Source of the DNA: Cyclaneusma minus
Taxonomy: Eukaryota > Ascomycota > Leotiomycetes > Marthamycetales > Marthamycetaceae
Direction: 5' to 3'
Length of the DNA stretch: 64,000 nucleotides
Assembly (NCBI GenBank): GCA_037179335.1
Contig: JAKZHN010000004.1
Location: 1,550,001-1,614,000 of the forward strand
Shown in pieces: positions 32,601 to 46,308 of this stretch (within the stretch, counting starts at the first letter, position 1; the number at the start of each line of letters is the position of its first letter). The notes under the pieces were generated by a model. The model saw only the letters and a program-made list of their open reading frames with translations. It searched no databases and was not told the origin of the DNA. A program made the translations under genes and the position numbers.

Positions 32601-33983
32601 TGCTTCTTGCAGTTTCTGGCTTTCTATCTGGTGTTCGTGTCTCTACCTAGAGACAAGCGGACAGCGGGACGAACGACTTGACCGTCGGAATCGTATGGCA
32701 GTAAGATTCATGAACTTCCAAACTCGAAAAAGGGGCGCGCTGGAATTGCCAAGTCATGTCCAGGGTGAGAGAGTTCTCTGCGCCTATTTGTTTTGGGAGA
32801 GAAAAGTTGAGAGAGGAATAAGCTCATATTTTATACCTGGATCAGTCAGAACTTCGACCACTGGAGCTAAGGGACGAACACGTGCTTTAGCCAAGCGCAC
32901 TATCGCAAATGCTACCGCCGAAGGATTCCTCTGCTGTCGAGTAGCTCTTTTGCTGTTGGGGCCACTAAGCTTTGTCAATTCTGCCTTCATTATCCCAGGT
33001 ATATTCTTATCCAGCAGCGATATCCCTCGAAGCTAGGGTAGCTGTAGCCACCAAGTCAAATCATTGCGATAGTAGGCTCGCTATATTTGGCCTTGCGCAA
33101 AAAGGAAAGTCCACATGTTACGGTCTTCATTTAGCTCGTAAGCTTGGGAAAGAAAAGTCAGAAACAGAAGTCATCCACATATTTATATCTGGATCTGCTC
33201 AAGGTAGAGCAGTAAGAATGACCTCGAAATACTTGTTGCCGAAGCACGAGAGCATTGCCAGGGAACGAGGCTGCCGTCGCTTTTCTTCTTTGCTGTTGTA
33301 TCGAGGGAGGTCTTTTCAACTTCACTTTGTACGAGTTCTGGCTTTTGGGTCAGGATCTGAGCTTGAGCAATACGGATGGTAGCTGCATGTTTTGTTCTAG
33401 AAATCCTGCTGCATTCATGCAATCAAAGCAAACTTGCGGCAATGTCCAATGATTGTTGAAGGATGATAACCTTGCCCATGGGAAAGAAAGTCTTGGAACC
33501 AAAGTTAGCCTGGTATTTATACCTGACCAATCCTACGAGGTAGGCGGGCTAGGTTGATTTGGAACAAGTCAGCTCAAGCTGTTTGTTGCTCTCGAGACCC
33601 GGCTGTTTTCGATAAAACCAGCTGCCTCCAATTTGCTTTTGTGCTGTTGGTCGAGTTGTGTTTCTTCGATTCTACCCCTTACGACCTCTCGCTTCTTACT
33701 CAGCATCAGACGTCTCAAGGGAGCAAGGGGGTATATCTACAAAATGTTAGCTATCTGGAAGTATCGATTTAGCCCAACTCATAAACTCAGATCCAAAGCA
33801 AGTCTCCCAGCTCATGATTGCGATGGTTTTTTGTGTATCCGTCTTCCAAAGCCTCTAGCCATTCCATCTGGTACATAATCATAACTCCATCCCTCATAAT
33901 GCCGCTTCTTTCATGGCAATACAGCCATCTATAACATCGTAACGATGCTAACCAAGCTCCCGAGCCCATCCATCGAGCCCTAC

Positions 33984-34949
33984 CTATGTATCGTAGCAAT
34001 CCTCACACATCTCCCTCACCCATAATTCCCATGCCGTGATCATCACTCCCAGCGGAGACTCCACCCTTCTAACCCAGTGCCCTAAGAAGTCTCGTCCGCC
34101 AACCTGGTTGGGGGAATCTCTTTTGATGGGAGGCATCCCATCTGTTGCTGAGTCCGATAGAGGGGTTACTGCTCGCTCCGTCGTGTGATCGGGCTCGAGC
34201 AACATGTTGTTTCTCCCGATCCCATGGCTAGTGCTCCGCTCGTTTGCGATCTGTCGCAGATCTCCGTGCACAGAGGCGGTGGCTGCTACGGTAGGCAAGG
34301 CCTCGCTAGACCCTGTACTCTTCGATGGGGTCACTCGAGATTCGAGATTCGGTGTGAGATTGAGTGAAGTCGTCCGTTTCGATTTCGCTGCCGTGGACTT
34401 GGGTTTGTTTTCGATGGAGTTTTGCACGGGCCACAAACTGGCGTTAGCTTGAGCTCTAAAAATAGAATCACTGTGTGACCTTGCTGACAAAGAAAGAACA
34501 AAACTTGAGACTTCAAGAGTCCAGTTGACGATGGAGAAATTTGCTTGAGACCGTCTTGGTCAACCAGCGAATGTGTCTGTATACCGTTTACAGCTTGTAT
34601 AGCTTGTGCTTGCAAGGTGCGCCAGGCAATAAGGAGGCCAATGAGACCGATAGCAGCGGCGATGATCCCAAAGATAATGTTGATTTTGTCGCCCTCATCA
34701 AGATCGCGAGGATCCAAACGTGATCCGATTGGAGCTGGGTAAGAGACTAAAGTGAGAGCCAAGTATGCTGGAAGGCAAGGCTGTTGTGTACTTACCCATC
34801 CGGTGAAGATTGAGACCGCAGTGGATTATGGAAAGACCGAGGGCGGAGTAGTCACGTGGTGGGATTGAAAGGCTTGCTGAAACGTCTTCTGCATTGTGGG
34901 AAGACGTGCCCTCCTTGAATCGTGGCGGAGGCTCTGTGAGCTCGTGCAT
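33984..34949 (-). CDS. Predicted single-pass membrane protein inside the repeat array, unknown function
   Basis: Minus-strand exons 34949-34796, 34734-34585 and 34483-33984 give 267 aa. Introns are 61 and 101 bp, both phase 1, with donors GTAAGT and GTATAC and acceptors CCAG and TCAG. One strong hydrophobic helix is present (IIFGIIAAAIGLIGLLIAW, about 71-89), preceded by an acidic DPRDLDEGDK stretch and followed by QAQAIQAVN. The rest is polar and S/T-rich with no domain I recognise. The first intron is convincing; the second is chosen because it joins two frames in phase. Orientation is opposite to the surrounding array units. It could be an old resident gene swallowed by the array or a gene inserted into it. 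Function unknown. Confidence 0.55.
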
Positions 34950-37900
34950 AGCCTCAGCGTTAGCAAGTCGGCAGGAACCTTGGAAGCTGTCAAGCTGACT
35001 GTGGGTGTTAGAAGTGTTCAGGCTCTCAGCGTAGCTTAGTCAGCATATAGTCTTATATATATGCTGAGATCGTGTGCCAAGAGCTCTTTTCTCTCCAGTC
35101 TTCTTATCATCTCTTTTGGGTGCTTAGCAACAGTGGGCGTGCATGTGTCGCGTCATTCTTGCAGAAATTCAAAGTGATTGTGCCCGGTGCAATGCACACT
35201 GCCCTTTGGATATCGTTTTCGGGCCTACTATCATTACATCCCACGAGCCACACACAGCCTCAGCTCCACCATCTACTCCACCATGGACTCGTAAACTGAC
35301 AAATACCTCACTGCAACCCAAAGAAGTAAGGCTGTGGGCTGCCGGCTGTATGAGGTATTCCATGTGATCTTGCTCGTTGCTTTGCTGGAGAATAACAGTG
35401 CCCACTGCAACAGGTGTGTATAACCGGACGTAGAAATTAAATCCATAGCAATAATCTCGTGAACAATGAACGCAACGAGTCTGGTTACTCGAGACGCCAA
35501 AGCTGGGAAAGAGGCCAGAGATCATAAGTGTCCTGGCAGGACTTTGCTGCTGTCGAGTGCCGAGTAATGTTGTCGTCTAGGTCTAACACCGCTGTTTGCT
35601 GAAGGCAGACAATGGTATTCACCAGTCAGTGTCTACCACGATGTGGTCGATGGACGACTTAGGCACTTAGAGAGAAGGCCGCCAGGAGCCGTCAAACGTG
35701 TTTCATGGGTCCTTTGTCATCGAGACTTGAAAGAAAAGAGTTGGAAGTCGAAGTAGAGCTGCAATTTATAGCTGGATGCCCCTGAGCTTAATATAGAGAA
35801 CTGTTGGGACGGTCACCTGACCGGTGCGGCACGGGCACGGGCACGTGCCTGCGCCTAGGCATGGCGCTAGCGCTAGCGCAGTAGAGACCTGAGCCTTAAG
35901 CTCAGCTCTAAGCGGCAGACCTTCCTCCTCCATTGAAGGATACAACACCACCAATTTGACCCCTGCGATCGCACCCCTCGTGTAGTCAACAAGAGCAAGA
36001 CGTAAGGTAAAGCTAAAGCTGCTTATTGCCGGCAGGGCTGCTGTCAAGAGCCCTAGCTGCTGTCTACTCGGCTCTCTTGCTGTTGCGCTAAGGTTTATAT
36101 CACCGTCTCTTGCTGCTCAAGACCGCTGGAATTTCATCCAACGTTGATGTTTCTTAACGGTTGAGACAATCGAATTTACGAGACTTTCTCCACGGTGCAT
36201 GTGATGCGTTTTATGGGCTAATTGCTCACTTGTGGGAAGGACATAGGAGATATCGTCCAGCCTTCTTCTAATGGTGACATGGGAAGGAGAAGTTTGGTTG
36301 AAATCGACCTGTAATTTATACTTGATATCCCTTGAGGCTAAGACTGAGTAAAGGGATGAGCTAAGGTTGTTTGTCACTACCACCAATTTGAATAACCCCT
36401 GGCTATAAAAGGGAGCACGATCTACAGGACCTTTGATCTCCAAGAAGTGGTCTTTTACAATGGAACCTTCACGACTACCACGGCATCCCCACTCCCCAGC
36501 CCCATCGCCATCTAAATCCGCACAAAACATCACAGGACAGGCGGTTCAAAAAGGACGGGGAATCGAGGGCGCCCGTTTAGTTCCCCAAGAATCTGGGTGA
36601 AAGGACACCTTAGCTGGAACAGCAGCACAACACCTTTGACAGCGGATGGCAGAGTCGGCGGTGGCTGGTGGGTCTAATGACAAGCGATATAGTACTGCTA
36701 TTTGCCATATCAAGCACCGAGGAGCTTCTCCACGACATCAGGCTGCTGTCGGATGATGCTTCTGCTGTTGTGCCGAGGTCGATGTTTTCAATCCGCCAAT
36801 TAGAAGTCTGGCTGTAGACTTAGTGCTTAGTCTTGCGGCTTGAAAGAGCAAGGCAGTCGGATTGACGAGTTCAATGGAATCATCATGCCTATCAGCTTGG
36901 AAGAACCCCGCATTTGTCCAGCTCATCCATTGTACAAGATATGGGAAGGGAAAAATGGAGTCGAGATCGACCCATAATTTAAGTCTGGATCCTCTGACGG
37001 GCTGGAAGTCAGCGTGGAAAATCAGCTTCACATCGCTGTCAAAGAGCAGAGTCAAAGAATCCAGCTGCTGTCGACTGGGTTTTCTGCTGCTGGCCAGCGT
37101 ATGTATTTTCCAATTGTATTTCGCGACTCTCGGCTCTTTGTTTCTGATATACGTCTCTCAGAAAGCAGGACAGACAAGATGATGGCTTTGAACTGATAAT
37201 GGTGAGGTCTTTGGACTTATAGACTCTCAACGGGGCGGAAGAGACATTGCCCTTGGATGGACTTTCGGCCAATCTTGGGGAAAGGAAGTTGGGAACAGAA
37301 CTCGACGCCATATTTATAGTTGGATACCCGAAGTCAGGTGTAGGCCAGGGACATGGTATTGACCTCGTTACTGCCACGCTATCGTCAGGGATGTTTGCTT
37401 TCACCGACTTGTCCCTCTGCTGTCGTTTGAGCTGGAAATCCACACAACAAACCTGAGCGGCCATGATTCTTTGTTTCCTGCCACTCAAATTCCCATGCGT
37501 GCTTGAGGCTAGGAACTCACACTATACTGGCGGAAATATGCTCTATTGATCTTCACTACATCGGAGACAATCTTTCAAGTCGTGGCATTGATTAAACCTG
37601 TTTTCAGACATGGAGAAAAACAGGTTTGGCATCAAGGCGTCTCCACATTTATACCTAGATTCCAGTTCCTTTGAAGACTGAGCTGGACGGGAGCATAATT
37701 TAAAAGATGTTCATTGCGGGCCCAGATACTCTAGTTACCGTCAGGAACCTTAACCTACTATCATATGATTACTCTGTTGTCATTTGAGCTGAAAGTCCGC
37801 ATTTCGAAGAGGGCGGCCTTGTTTCATGATTCTACCCGACGCTGAACCACTTATGCTTTGCTGTGTTTGAAGAATGTGGATATACTGGCGAGATGCATGT

Positions 37901-40900
37901 CACTATCTGATCGCCACTCAAAAGGGAGCCGTTTTGTTTCAATTTTAGTGAAGAAGAAAAGCTTGGGAGCAGGAGTAGCTCTGGATCTATACCTGGATAC
38001 CGTGAAGGCCAAATAAGGTGTTGGCTACTGTCATATAGCTCATTCATTGTCGAGGGACCGAGCTGCTACCAACAGGGTTTTCTGTCGCCACCGAGTCAGA
38101 TGTCCACCTACTCTCACACCGAGAAATCTAGATAAGCATTCCCTTTCCTTCACTCAACCACGAATGCACATCCGTGATGAAAGATCCGAGATACGCCAGT
38201 GAGAATTAAACCTCGCTGGCTGAGTCTCGCTCCATGAAGCTGCACTAATGAAAGCTTACAGGCAAACCTCGAGCAAAAGATTCAGAAGACGGAGGTGACT
38301 CAATATCTCTACTTGAGTCCCCTGGATGATGAGTAATCTAGGGCCGTTTGTCGTCACCAGATAGCGCGGTTATTCTCGAAGAATGTAGTTGCTAACAGCT
38401 GGTCTCTCTACCGTCATTCAACCGAATATACGACTTGGTATGGCTCTTTGTCCCGTTTCCAGTGGCTCATTCAAGTGCTCAACCTTGCTTATGCGTCCGA
38501 TTTCCAAAAGTCTGATTTGAATTCTGCCAGTGGATCTTATAGAATGTTTCGATGCGGTATTTGTTCTCAAGCTTGGAGAAAAAGGGGTTCGAGATCAACT
38601 CTGCTCTATATTTGTACATGAACCCCCGTGAAGCTGGGAATTCAGGCAGAGAGGAAGAGACTCTCTGTCTCCATCCTGCAGCGATGGTACTGTCGATTGA
38701 TCTAGCCGCTACCAAATGGCTTCTCTGCTATCATCGAAGCAAATATTGGTATATCAAAATTCCGCGCTTCACATTTTATCCTGTGGCCTGATCAGTTGTT
38801 AATTAAATATGCGTGGTTTTCTATGTGTCCGCAAATCGATTCGATCCCAGTGGAATCTAACCATTTGGCATCAGAGAAATTCGATCCATTTCTCAGGTTT
38901 GGAGGAAAAGAGCTTCGAGACTGAACTGGCTCTGGCTCTATACCTGATCTGGGCCCCTAAACAAAGTGAAAGTAAGCAAACGCGAGGAATAAACTGTTTG
39001 GTAGCTGCCAGGCAGCCTTCGCCAATGTCACCGAAGTGATTCAGCTGTCGTCAACTGGTTCTTCCTACTGTTGTCCAAACAGAACGTCCGTCCAAAAACT
39101 CGAGTGGTCGCGACCCTTCGTCTTAACTCTTGGCTTCCTATCAGTCCCAGTATCACTCAATAACCACTCATCTTCTTTGGCTATAGATTCAAGATGTACT
39201 GGTGAAGATGAAACCTCACTACCTGATCCTGACCCCTGACGTCCGGGGGAGGCCAAACTCAAGTCTAGGTGAGAGAATCGGGAGCGAATCCACTATAGCT
39301 TTATACCTGGATGTTGGTCCCCTGATTCCTGAAGCTAGAAGTTTGCGCACAAGGAAGAATCTGTGTCTTGCCACCACACGGCCACGCTATTGTCAAACGA
39401 CCTGACAGCCATCACTTGATTTTTTCCTGCTTTCGTTCACTTCGAACCTCCATTCCTCACTTGAGCAATCTGGAATCTTCGTCATAGCTTTTTACCAGTC
39501 CATCACTCACTCAAGTGTACCAAGGTCTTTCTCCAGCTACAGGTCCTGCTCATACCGAAAATATCTTACTACTTGGCTATACTGTCGTTGGTTCATTACG
39601 AACTTCGTACTTGGAGAAAGAAGAGTCATAGAGAATCGAGTTTATATTTACCTGGACCCCTCTGAGCCTCTGGGGATGAAGGCGGAATATGCAGTCTATT
39701 ACTAGCACGTGAACAAACTACTTGTCTGTTGTTAAAAGGTCCAGCGACTATCAAATGTTCTTCCTGCTGCTGCTCGAGTCAAATAATCCGTCTAACTAAG
39801 CCGAGCGGACTTGACCCTTCATTTGGCACTTTCCGTCACTCAACTACATGGACCAATGCTTTTCCTGTAACTAGAGAATAGAGATCCAGCTTACACCGAA
39901 AGTATCTTACTATCTGACACCTCGATCACAATGACGGCCAAACTCGTTTTCTTTAGAACTTGGAAAAAGGAAATCCGGAGAGGAATCTAGCCCTATATTT
40001 ATACCTGCATCCCCTGAGCTCTGGAAAGTAGGATGAAGAAGTATCTCTTTCTTTGCCATCAGACGGCTAGCTATTGTCGGTGATATCAACTGCTGTCGTT
40101 CAGCCTTCTCTTCCGTCATTCGAGCTGACTCACACCGTGGACAAGGTCCGCAATCTACGTTCCGTTTCCTGCCACTCAAACCCAAATGCTCAGTTTTCTG
40201 CGACTTGAAGACTTAGAATTGCACTGATTAGTGGTGTAAGCACAAATCAGACTGCATAAGCCATGTCCCGACGTGTCCTGGAAACTAGAGAAAGAAGGCT
40301 AGGGGGACTCTGGCCCTGTAATTATACCTGCATATCCTCAGCCCATGAGAGGCTAAGCGAGAAACGATCTCTTCCATGCTGCCACACAGCCAAGCTGTCG
40401 TCGGAGTTTTCACCTGCTACCGGCCAGCCTTTCTGTTGGTCGTCCAAGTCACGTAAGGTGCTCGCGCCGATGACTCACGCTCTGCACAACGCATTCCGTT
40501 TCCCGAGATCCAACACCGGTGCTTCAAGATTTCTGCGACTTCAGGGTACCGTGGTAATCAAAATGACGCTGGCGAATGGTGAAACCAGAAATCAAACTAC
40601 CCGAACCTCATACATGCGCACGCGTAATTCGAAACTGAAGAAAGAGAATCAGTGGGAGGACTGACTCTGTATTTATACCCAGATCCCCTACCTACTGGGG
40701 AAAGACGAGGAACAATATCATTCTTGTGGCCACGAAGCCAAGCCGTCGTCAGTGGTTTTATCTGCTGCCAGCCGGACTTTCTGCTGTCGTTCGAGTCGGA
40801 TACTCACGCCAAGCACTCATATTCTGCAATCTGCATTCTGTATCCTGCAATCGAAACACCGAATCCTTTCAGTTGTCTGCGACGACGTCAAAATCCTGAA

Positions 40901-43900
40901 TTATGCCGGTAAGTGGTGAAATCAGAAATCAGACTCCCCCGAATCCTTGTACCTGCTTTCAGAAATATAGAGACTTGAGAAAGAAGATATACAGAGAGGC
41001 TTGCCATGTATTTATACCCAATCCCCTCAACAGACACAAGCCAAGCCCAGAACTAGCTGCCTGTTTGTCACCAGTCTTTATGCTCTTTTCGAAGGATCTA
41101 GCTGATACCAATTGTTTTTTCTGTTGCCGTTTGAGCCTGATATGCTAACCACATCGAATGGCATTGCTCAGTTTCCTACAATGTAAATACCAGGGCTTCA
41201 GCTTTTCTGTAACTTGACGAATCCGGATTACACTGGCGAGTGGTGGGATCAAACACCTTACTACCCCGATCCCGTACGCCTCTCGAAACAGAGCTCTGGA
41301 AACCAGAGAAATAAGATTCACAAAGCGAATTGGCCCTGTATTTGTACCACAATCCTCTGAGCAGACACAAGCCAAGCCCAGAATCAGCTGGCTGTTTGTT
41401 ACCAGCCTGCCAAGCTTTCGTTGAGGGATATAGCTGCCTCCGGTTAGCTTTTCTGCTGCCACTTGAGTCTGGTCTGTTATCTATATCGAGTAGCCTTGTT
41501 CCGTTTCCTGTCAGTCCAATATTAACACTTTAGCTTTTTTGTGCCTCCACGATTCAAAATTACCATGGTGAGTGGTAGAATCTGACACCTGACTACCTCA
41601 ATCCCGTGAAGGTCTTCCTCTTCGGTTCTGGAAACTGAAGAAGGGAGATCCACACAGGAAGTTTGCCCTGTATTTATACTCAAATCACCTCAGCAGTCAT
41701 CATTCATAGCCAAGCGCAAAACTCACAGTCAATCTACCACCAATCCGTCATACTCCTATCGAGAGATTTCGCTGCTACTAACTAGCTGTTCTGCTGCCGC
41801 TTGAGTTGAGCATGCATTCCGCATCGAGGAGCATTGACTCTGTCTTCCGTTTCTGCTACCCAAACACCAATATCTCGAATTTCTTAACTCGGTGTCTTAG
41901 AAGATTCCGGCTCATACCGGTAAAGTTCAGGTTTCACTACCTGGCTCCTTTGCATCAGATGGTGCAGTGGATCAAACTGAGCTTAGAGAAAAAAGGTGGG
42001 AAAGGAATTTCGCGCCGTATTTATACCCAAATCCCCTTAGCACCCCCAGCCAAGCGCAGGATTCGCTGTTCTTTCGCCGCCAACCCGCCAGGCTCCTATC
42101 GAAGAATCTAGCTGTTACTGACTGGTTTTTCTGCCGCCGTTTGAGTTGAACATGCTACCCACACTAAGGACCCCTGTCTTCCGTTTCCTACCACCCACCT
42201 ATCAATGGTATCGCGTATCTGGAAGATCCAGAACCACACTGGCAAAGTTGCACCACCTGGCTTCTCTCTGACGCTTTGGGCACTTAGAAAAAAAGGTCAA
42301 ATGGAGATGGAGCTATATTTATACCTAGACCTCCTTAGCCCCTGGAAAAGTTAGGCGAGGAATCAGGTGACAAAAGTTTGTTTGCCACCACGCCGCCAGG
42401 CTCTACTTTTTTTTTCGAGGAATGTAGCTGCTGCTAGCTAACTTTCCTACCATCGATTGATTCGAGCATGCATCCTACATCGTGAGCCCTTTACTCTTTC
42501 TACCTTCTCTTCCGCTTCCTGCTACCTAAACACAAATCGAATCTTCTGTGTCCTCGATATTCAAAACTATGCTCTTAACGCTTCGCTACCTGGATCCTGT
42601 GCATAGCAGATCGACCTCGATACAGTTGAGCTTGGAGAAAAAAAGGTCAGAGAGGAATCTGGCGCCATATTTATATCTGAAATCCCTCGACACTCACACC
42701 TGGAACTAGCTAGGCGAAGACTCATGTGTTTGTGAGCCACCACGCAGCTAGGCTCTGGTCTTCTCGAGGGATTCAGCTGCTGTCAGGTGGTCTTTCTGCT
42801 GTCGTTTGAGTCGAATATGCTACACAAATTGAGGAGCCTTGATTTTGTCTTCCGTTTCCTGTCATCCAAACACTATATCGATTCTTCTGTTTGCCGAAGA
42901 TTCAGAAACACTCTAGTGACCCTTCACTGGCTATCTGGCTCCTCCGCATCGGTGTTCTTGAACCATTATTGGGTACTTAAGGGAAAAAAGTCAGAGGGGA
43001 TGTTGGCATCCTATTTATATTATACCTCAGCCCCCTCATTCCCTAGAACTACCTAAGCTAAGCGAAGAATCAGGCGAAAACGTTGGTGTACCGCCACGCA
43101 GCCAGGCTCTTATCTTCTCGCGGGATGCAGCTGCTGTCAGGTGGTATTTCTGCCGCCGCTTCAGTTCATCATGCATCCCGCATTGGGGACCCTCAACGCT
43201 GTGGTCTCTTTCCTACCACCCAAACACCAAGTCGAATTTTCTGTGTCTTAGAATATTTCAGCCCATACTGGTAAGGTCAGGTTTCACCACCTGGCTCCTC
43301 CGCATCCATTCTGGCAACATTTGTGTTGGACTTAGAGAAAGAAAGTCAGAGGGAGATGGCGCCATATTTATATCTGAATCCTCAGCCGGTAGAATTAGAT
43401 AGGCGAGGAATCAGGTGTTTGGGAGCCACCAGTCCGCCAGGCACTTGTCGAGGGATCCGGTTGCCATCAGCACGTTTTTCTGCTGTCGTTCGTATCGGAT
43501 ATGCTACAAAATTAGAGGTGCCTTGAATCTGTGTCCCATATTCCGGCATCAAACTACAGATGCTTTTCTGTGGCTGCAGAGGCGGATCATGGGAACTCTT
43601 AGCGCCTGTTCTTGGCTTCTCATCACCTCATATCGACCATTCCGTTTTTGAATGTTTGGAAAGGAAAGTCTTCAGAGAGTGAACGGGCTCTGTATTTATA
43701 CCTGCGCATGGCAAGATGGTGTCATGTGCACCAGACGAACGGCCAATCAGGTGCCAAGGTGACGGTGACAGCTAACGATGAAGTGGTTTTCGGTTCATCT
43801 TCACAATTCCAGCACAACCAAAGCTCAGCTCATCCCCAGGCCTGCCCGATAATCGTAGCATTCAACATTATTATTCAATTACTTCATCTATCTCCCACCT

Positions 43901-43913
43901 CCGCACAATCCCC

Positions 43914-45860
43914 TCACCTTCCCCACCGCTTCCAAAACATCCACGGACTCGTAACACTACTACTTCTCTTGTGCCCCTTCCCACCCCCATCCCTCCCCCT
44001 AACCCTCCACCAATAAACCGGCACCCCACTCCCCACAAACCCCACCACAACAATCGTCTGCACCGGCTCCGCAAAAACTACCCTACTCAACAGAAACAAA
44101 CTCACACAGCAAAAAATTATCGGCGTCGTGATCCACGTCTTATACGGCCTTTCCAAACCGGGCTCCTTTATCCTCAGAACCACTAGCCCTAACACGGTCA
44201 GGAAATAAAATGAATAGCCGGCGACGCCGTAGAATGTTAAGAGGGTGCCGAATTCGCCGACGACTATGTAGAGGAGTGTGAGCAGCGCGTTGAGAACCAT
44301 AGCATTTACGGGCGTGAAGAATAGCCCGGTTTCGTCGTCGCCAAACGCCGCGGCGAGTTTCCTCGACAACCAACTTCTGCGCCTTAACGCTGACACAGAC
44401 GGGTCGTCGCCGTTGCCGATTCCAATTTTCCCAAATAAAGCAGGGAAGTAGCCTTCTTTGCCAGCAACATAGACTAAGCGACCGGACGTAAAAGTCGAAG
44501 CGTTTAGCGCGCCGAAACAGGAAGCAGAAACGATGAGAGCGAGGATTAGGGCGCCGATGGGACCGAAGACTTGGGATCCGAATTGCACGGCGACGGTGTT
44601 GGAGGCGTTGATGGAGGAGAGGGGAAGGACGAGGAAATAGGCGATGTTGGCGAGGATGTAGCTGAGGATGACGAGGGGCATGGCGGTGTGGATTACGCGG
44701 GGGAGGTCGCGGGTGGGGTTGTGGAATTCGCCGACTACGTAGTTTGTCTGTGGGGGCTGTTAGGTTGTGTGGTACATGTAGAAAGAGGTGGGTGTAAAAG
44801 GGGGCGAGGTGGAAAGGGGCATGACTGCGAAAATTGAACTTACATTGTCCCATCCGTCGAAGGCCCATAGCCCAGAGTATAAAGCCACGGCCCACCTAGA
44901 GGATGATTTCGACGTATTCTCAAACCAGCCTACATTCTTCCAATCCTGGTTCGCATCCCCATCGGCCGAAAAGCCCGTAAACGCCACGATAATGCCCACT
45001 ATCGTAACACCCAGCAGCGCAATAAACTTCATAAACATCAACATATCATTAAGCTTCGTCCCCAGCTTCGTCGATACGCAATTCAGTGCCGTGACTACCA
45101 CTAAGCCTGTAATCGCAAATGCTTTATTCACCCACTCATTCACTTCCTCGGCTTCAGCACCTACGCCAGCCCTGACCAGGTATTCGCCGAATATTATGGA
45201 GATAATGGCTGCGCTGCCTGGTTTGAGTACTAGTACGGCGGACCAGGTAAACAGGAATCCAAAGACCTCGCCGAAGATCTTGGAGAGGTAGATTTGCGAG
45301 CCACCGTTCAAGGGGATAGCACCTCCTAGCTCGGCATAGGATGCTGCACCTGTCCAGGCAAGCACGCCTGCAATAGCCCATACGATCAGCGCAGCGCCCG
45401 GAGACCCGACATTGGCGTTGACCTGGGAAGGCGAGGAGAAAATTCCGGACCCGATGATGATACCGACAATCAAGCTCAATCCATTCAAATAGGTTAACGT
45501 CTTATGTTTCTCCAGCGAGCCTCCTCCTGCGACACCGTTGTTTGAAGATGACGATATCGGTGCGCCGATGGGCGCATAGCCGTTTCCAGTCGTGGCAGTT
45601 AAGGGGAATAAGTTGGAGCCGAAGTCGAAAGCGGAGGACATGGAGAAGGTGCGGTTGTGGCGCATGGCGACTGCTGGGTTGGCGGATGAGAGGGGGTCAT
45701 CTTGTTCCAGCGAGAGTTTGCGACTGGACGAGATGCCCGGGGAAGAAGAGGAGGTGGAAGATGTGGAGTTGCGCGCGGAGGATGCTAGGCTGGCGAGCTC
45801 GAGAGAGTCGCGCATGTTGATGGTTTCTTGTGCTGTGCGGAGGGATGCATAGCGGGACAT
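43914..45860 (-). CDS. L-type amino-acid transporter (APC superfamily, LAT family)
   Basis: A plasma- or vacuolar-membrane amino-acid permease of the kind that includes fungal methionine and large-neutral-amino-acid transporters. Two minus-strand exons: 45860-44844 and 44747-43914, giving 616 aa. Donor GTAAGT, acceptor CACAG, 96-bp phase-0 intron joining SGLWAFDGWDN to TNYVVGEF, a junction expected in the family. A ~115-residue polar N-terminal tail is followed by about twelve hydrophobic segments. APC hallmarks: GIIIGSGIFSSP (134-145), GALIVWAIAGVLAW-like TM2, YAELGGAIPLNGGSQIYL and the unwound GWDN...NYVVGEF segment. The substrate cannot be read from the sequence. The stop codon lies only about 220 bp from the last array landmark. 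Confidence 0.92.
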
Positions 45861-46308
45861 TGTATGTGGTTTTGTTGGGCGTCTGGATGACGCCGTATCT
45901 CGATGTTTCAGCTCAAAGATATAACCATGTCGGGTTTGAGGGTGGAAATGGATATGTCGGTGCTATACAAGCTGCATTAAGCAAATTCGTTATTGAGAAG
46001 GGTGGAGAATGGCATGAGAAGCATCAAAGCAAGGTCGATGGTGATCGTTCTCTCTGCTTTCATGCCGGCAATACGTTGTTCCTTCCCCTTTTGCGGAGCG
46101 GAAGATCGACGTTGCCGAAAATTAAAGTCTTCGGTACCTGTGATCCGTGCACCCCGTTCGGAAGCCGACGTCCCGAGATCGGCATTGGGATTTTTGGATA
46201 GCTTCATTGAAGCTCTAACACAGAAGAGCTTGACAGCTTCATCAAATACACACGAAGCGAGCGGAGCTGACTCTGCATCATGTGTCTAGCTGCACGCTAC
46301 ATAGGACC
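45861..46308. promoter_or_regulatory. Bidirectional promoter, transporter / mitochondrial LeuRS
   Basis: About 450 bp between divergent ATGs. No classical TATA box was identified; no gene inside. Confidence 0.45.

Larger units (their letters stand above)
29100..43760 (+). repeat. Giant ~340-bp tandem array with a conserved TATA-like core
   Basis: Unit landmark (G/A)TATTTATACCTG..(T)CCCCTGA lies at about 29400, 29977, 30311, 30701, 31040, 31394, 31742, 32110, 32466, 32827, 33180, 33513, 35763, 36312, 36975, 37311, 37646, 37986, 38304, 38604, 38936, 39295, 39640, 39993, 40315, 40670, 41007, 41337, 41670, 42016, 42312, 42666, 43012, 43363 and 43692. Most spacings are 296-368 bp. Order within a unit: TTGGGAAAGAAAAGT, ~25 bp, the landmark, ~60 bp, GTTTGTCACCA, then GCTGCTGTCGA, ~10 bp, TTCTGCTGTTG.GTTGAG, and a less conserved T/C-rich part with TTCCGTTTCCT.CCAC. 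Units are diverged but stay in register. No protein frame is shared by all units. A gap at 33.6-35.7 kb holds the 267-aa gene plus unit fragments. Confidence 0.85.

Noticed and set aside
40652..43526. Recurring peptide-like readings (ALYLYxNPL) in several array units
   Set aside because: They come from translating TATTTATACC in one frame; neighbouring units read it in other frames and carry stops, so this is not a protein repeat.
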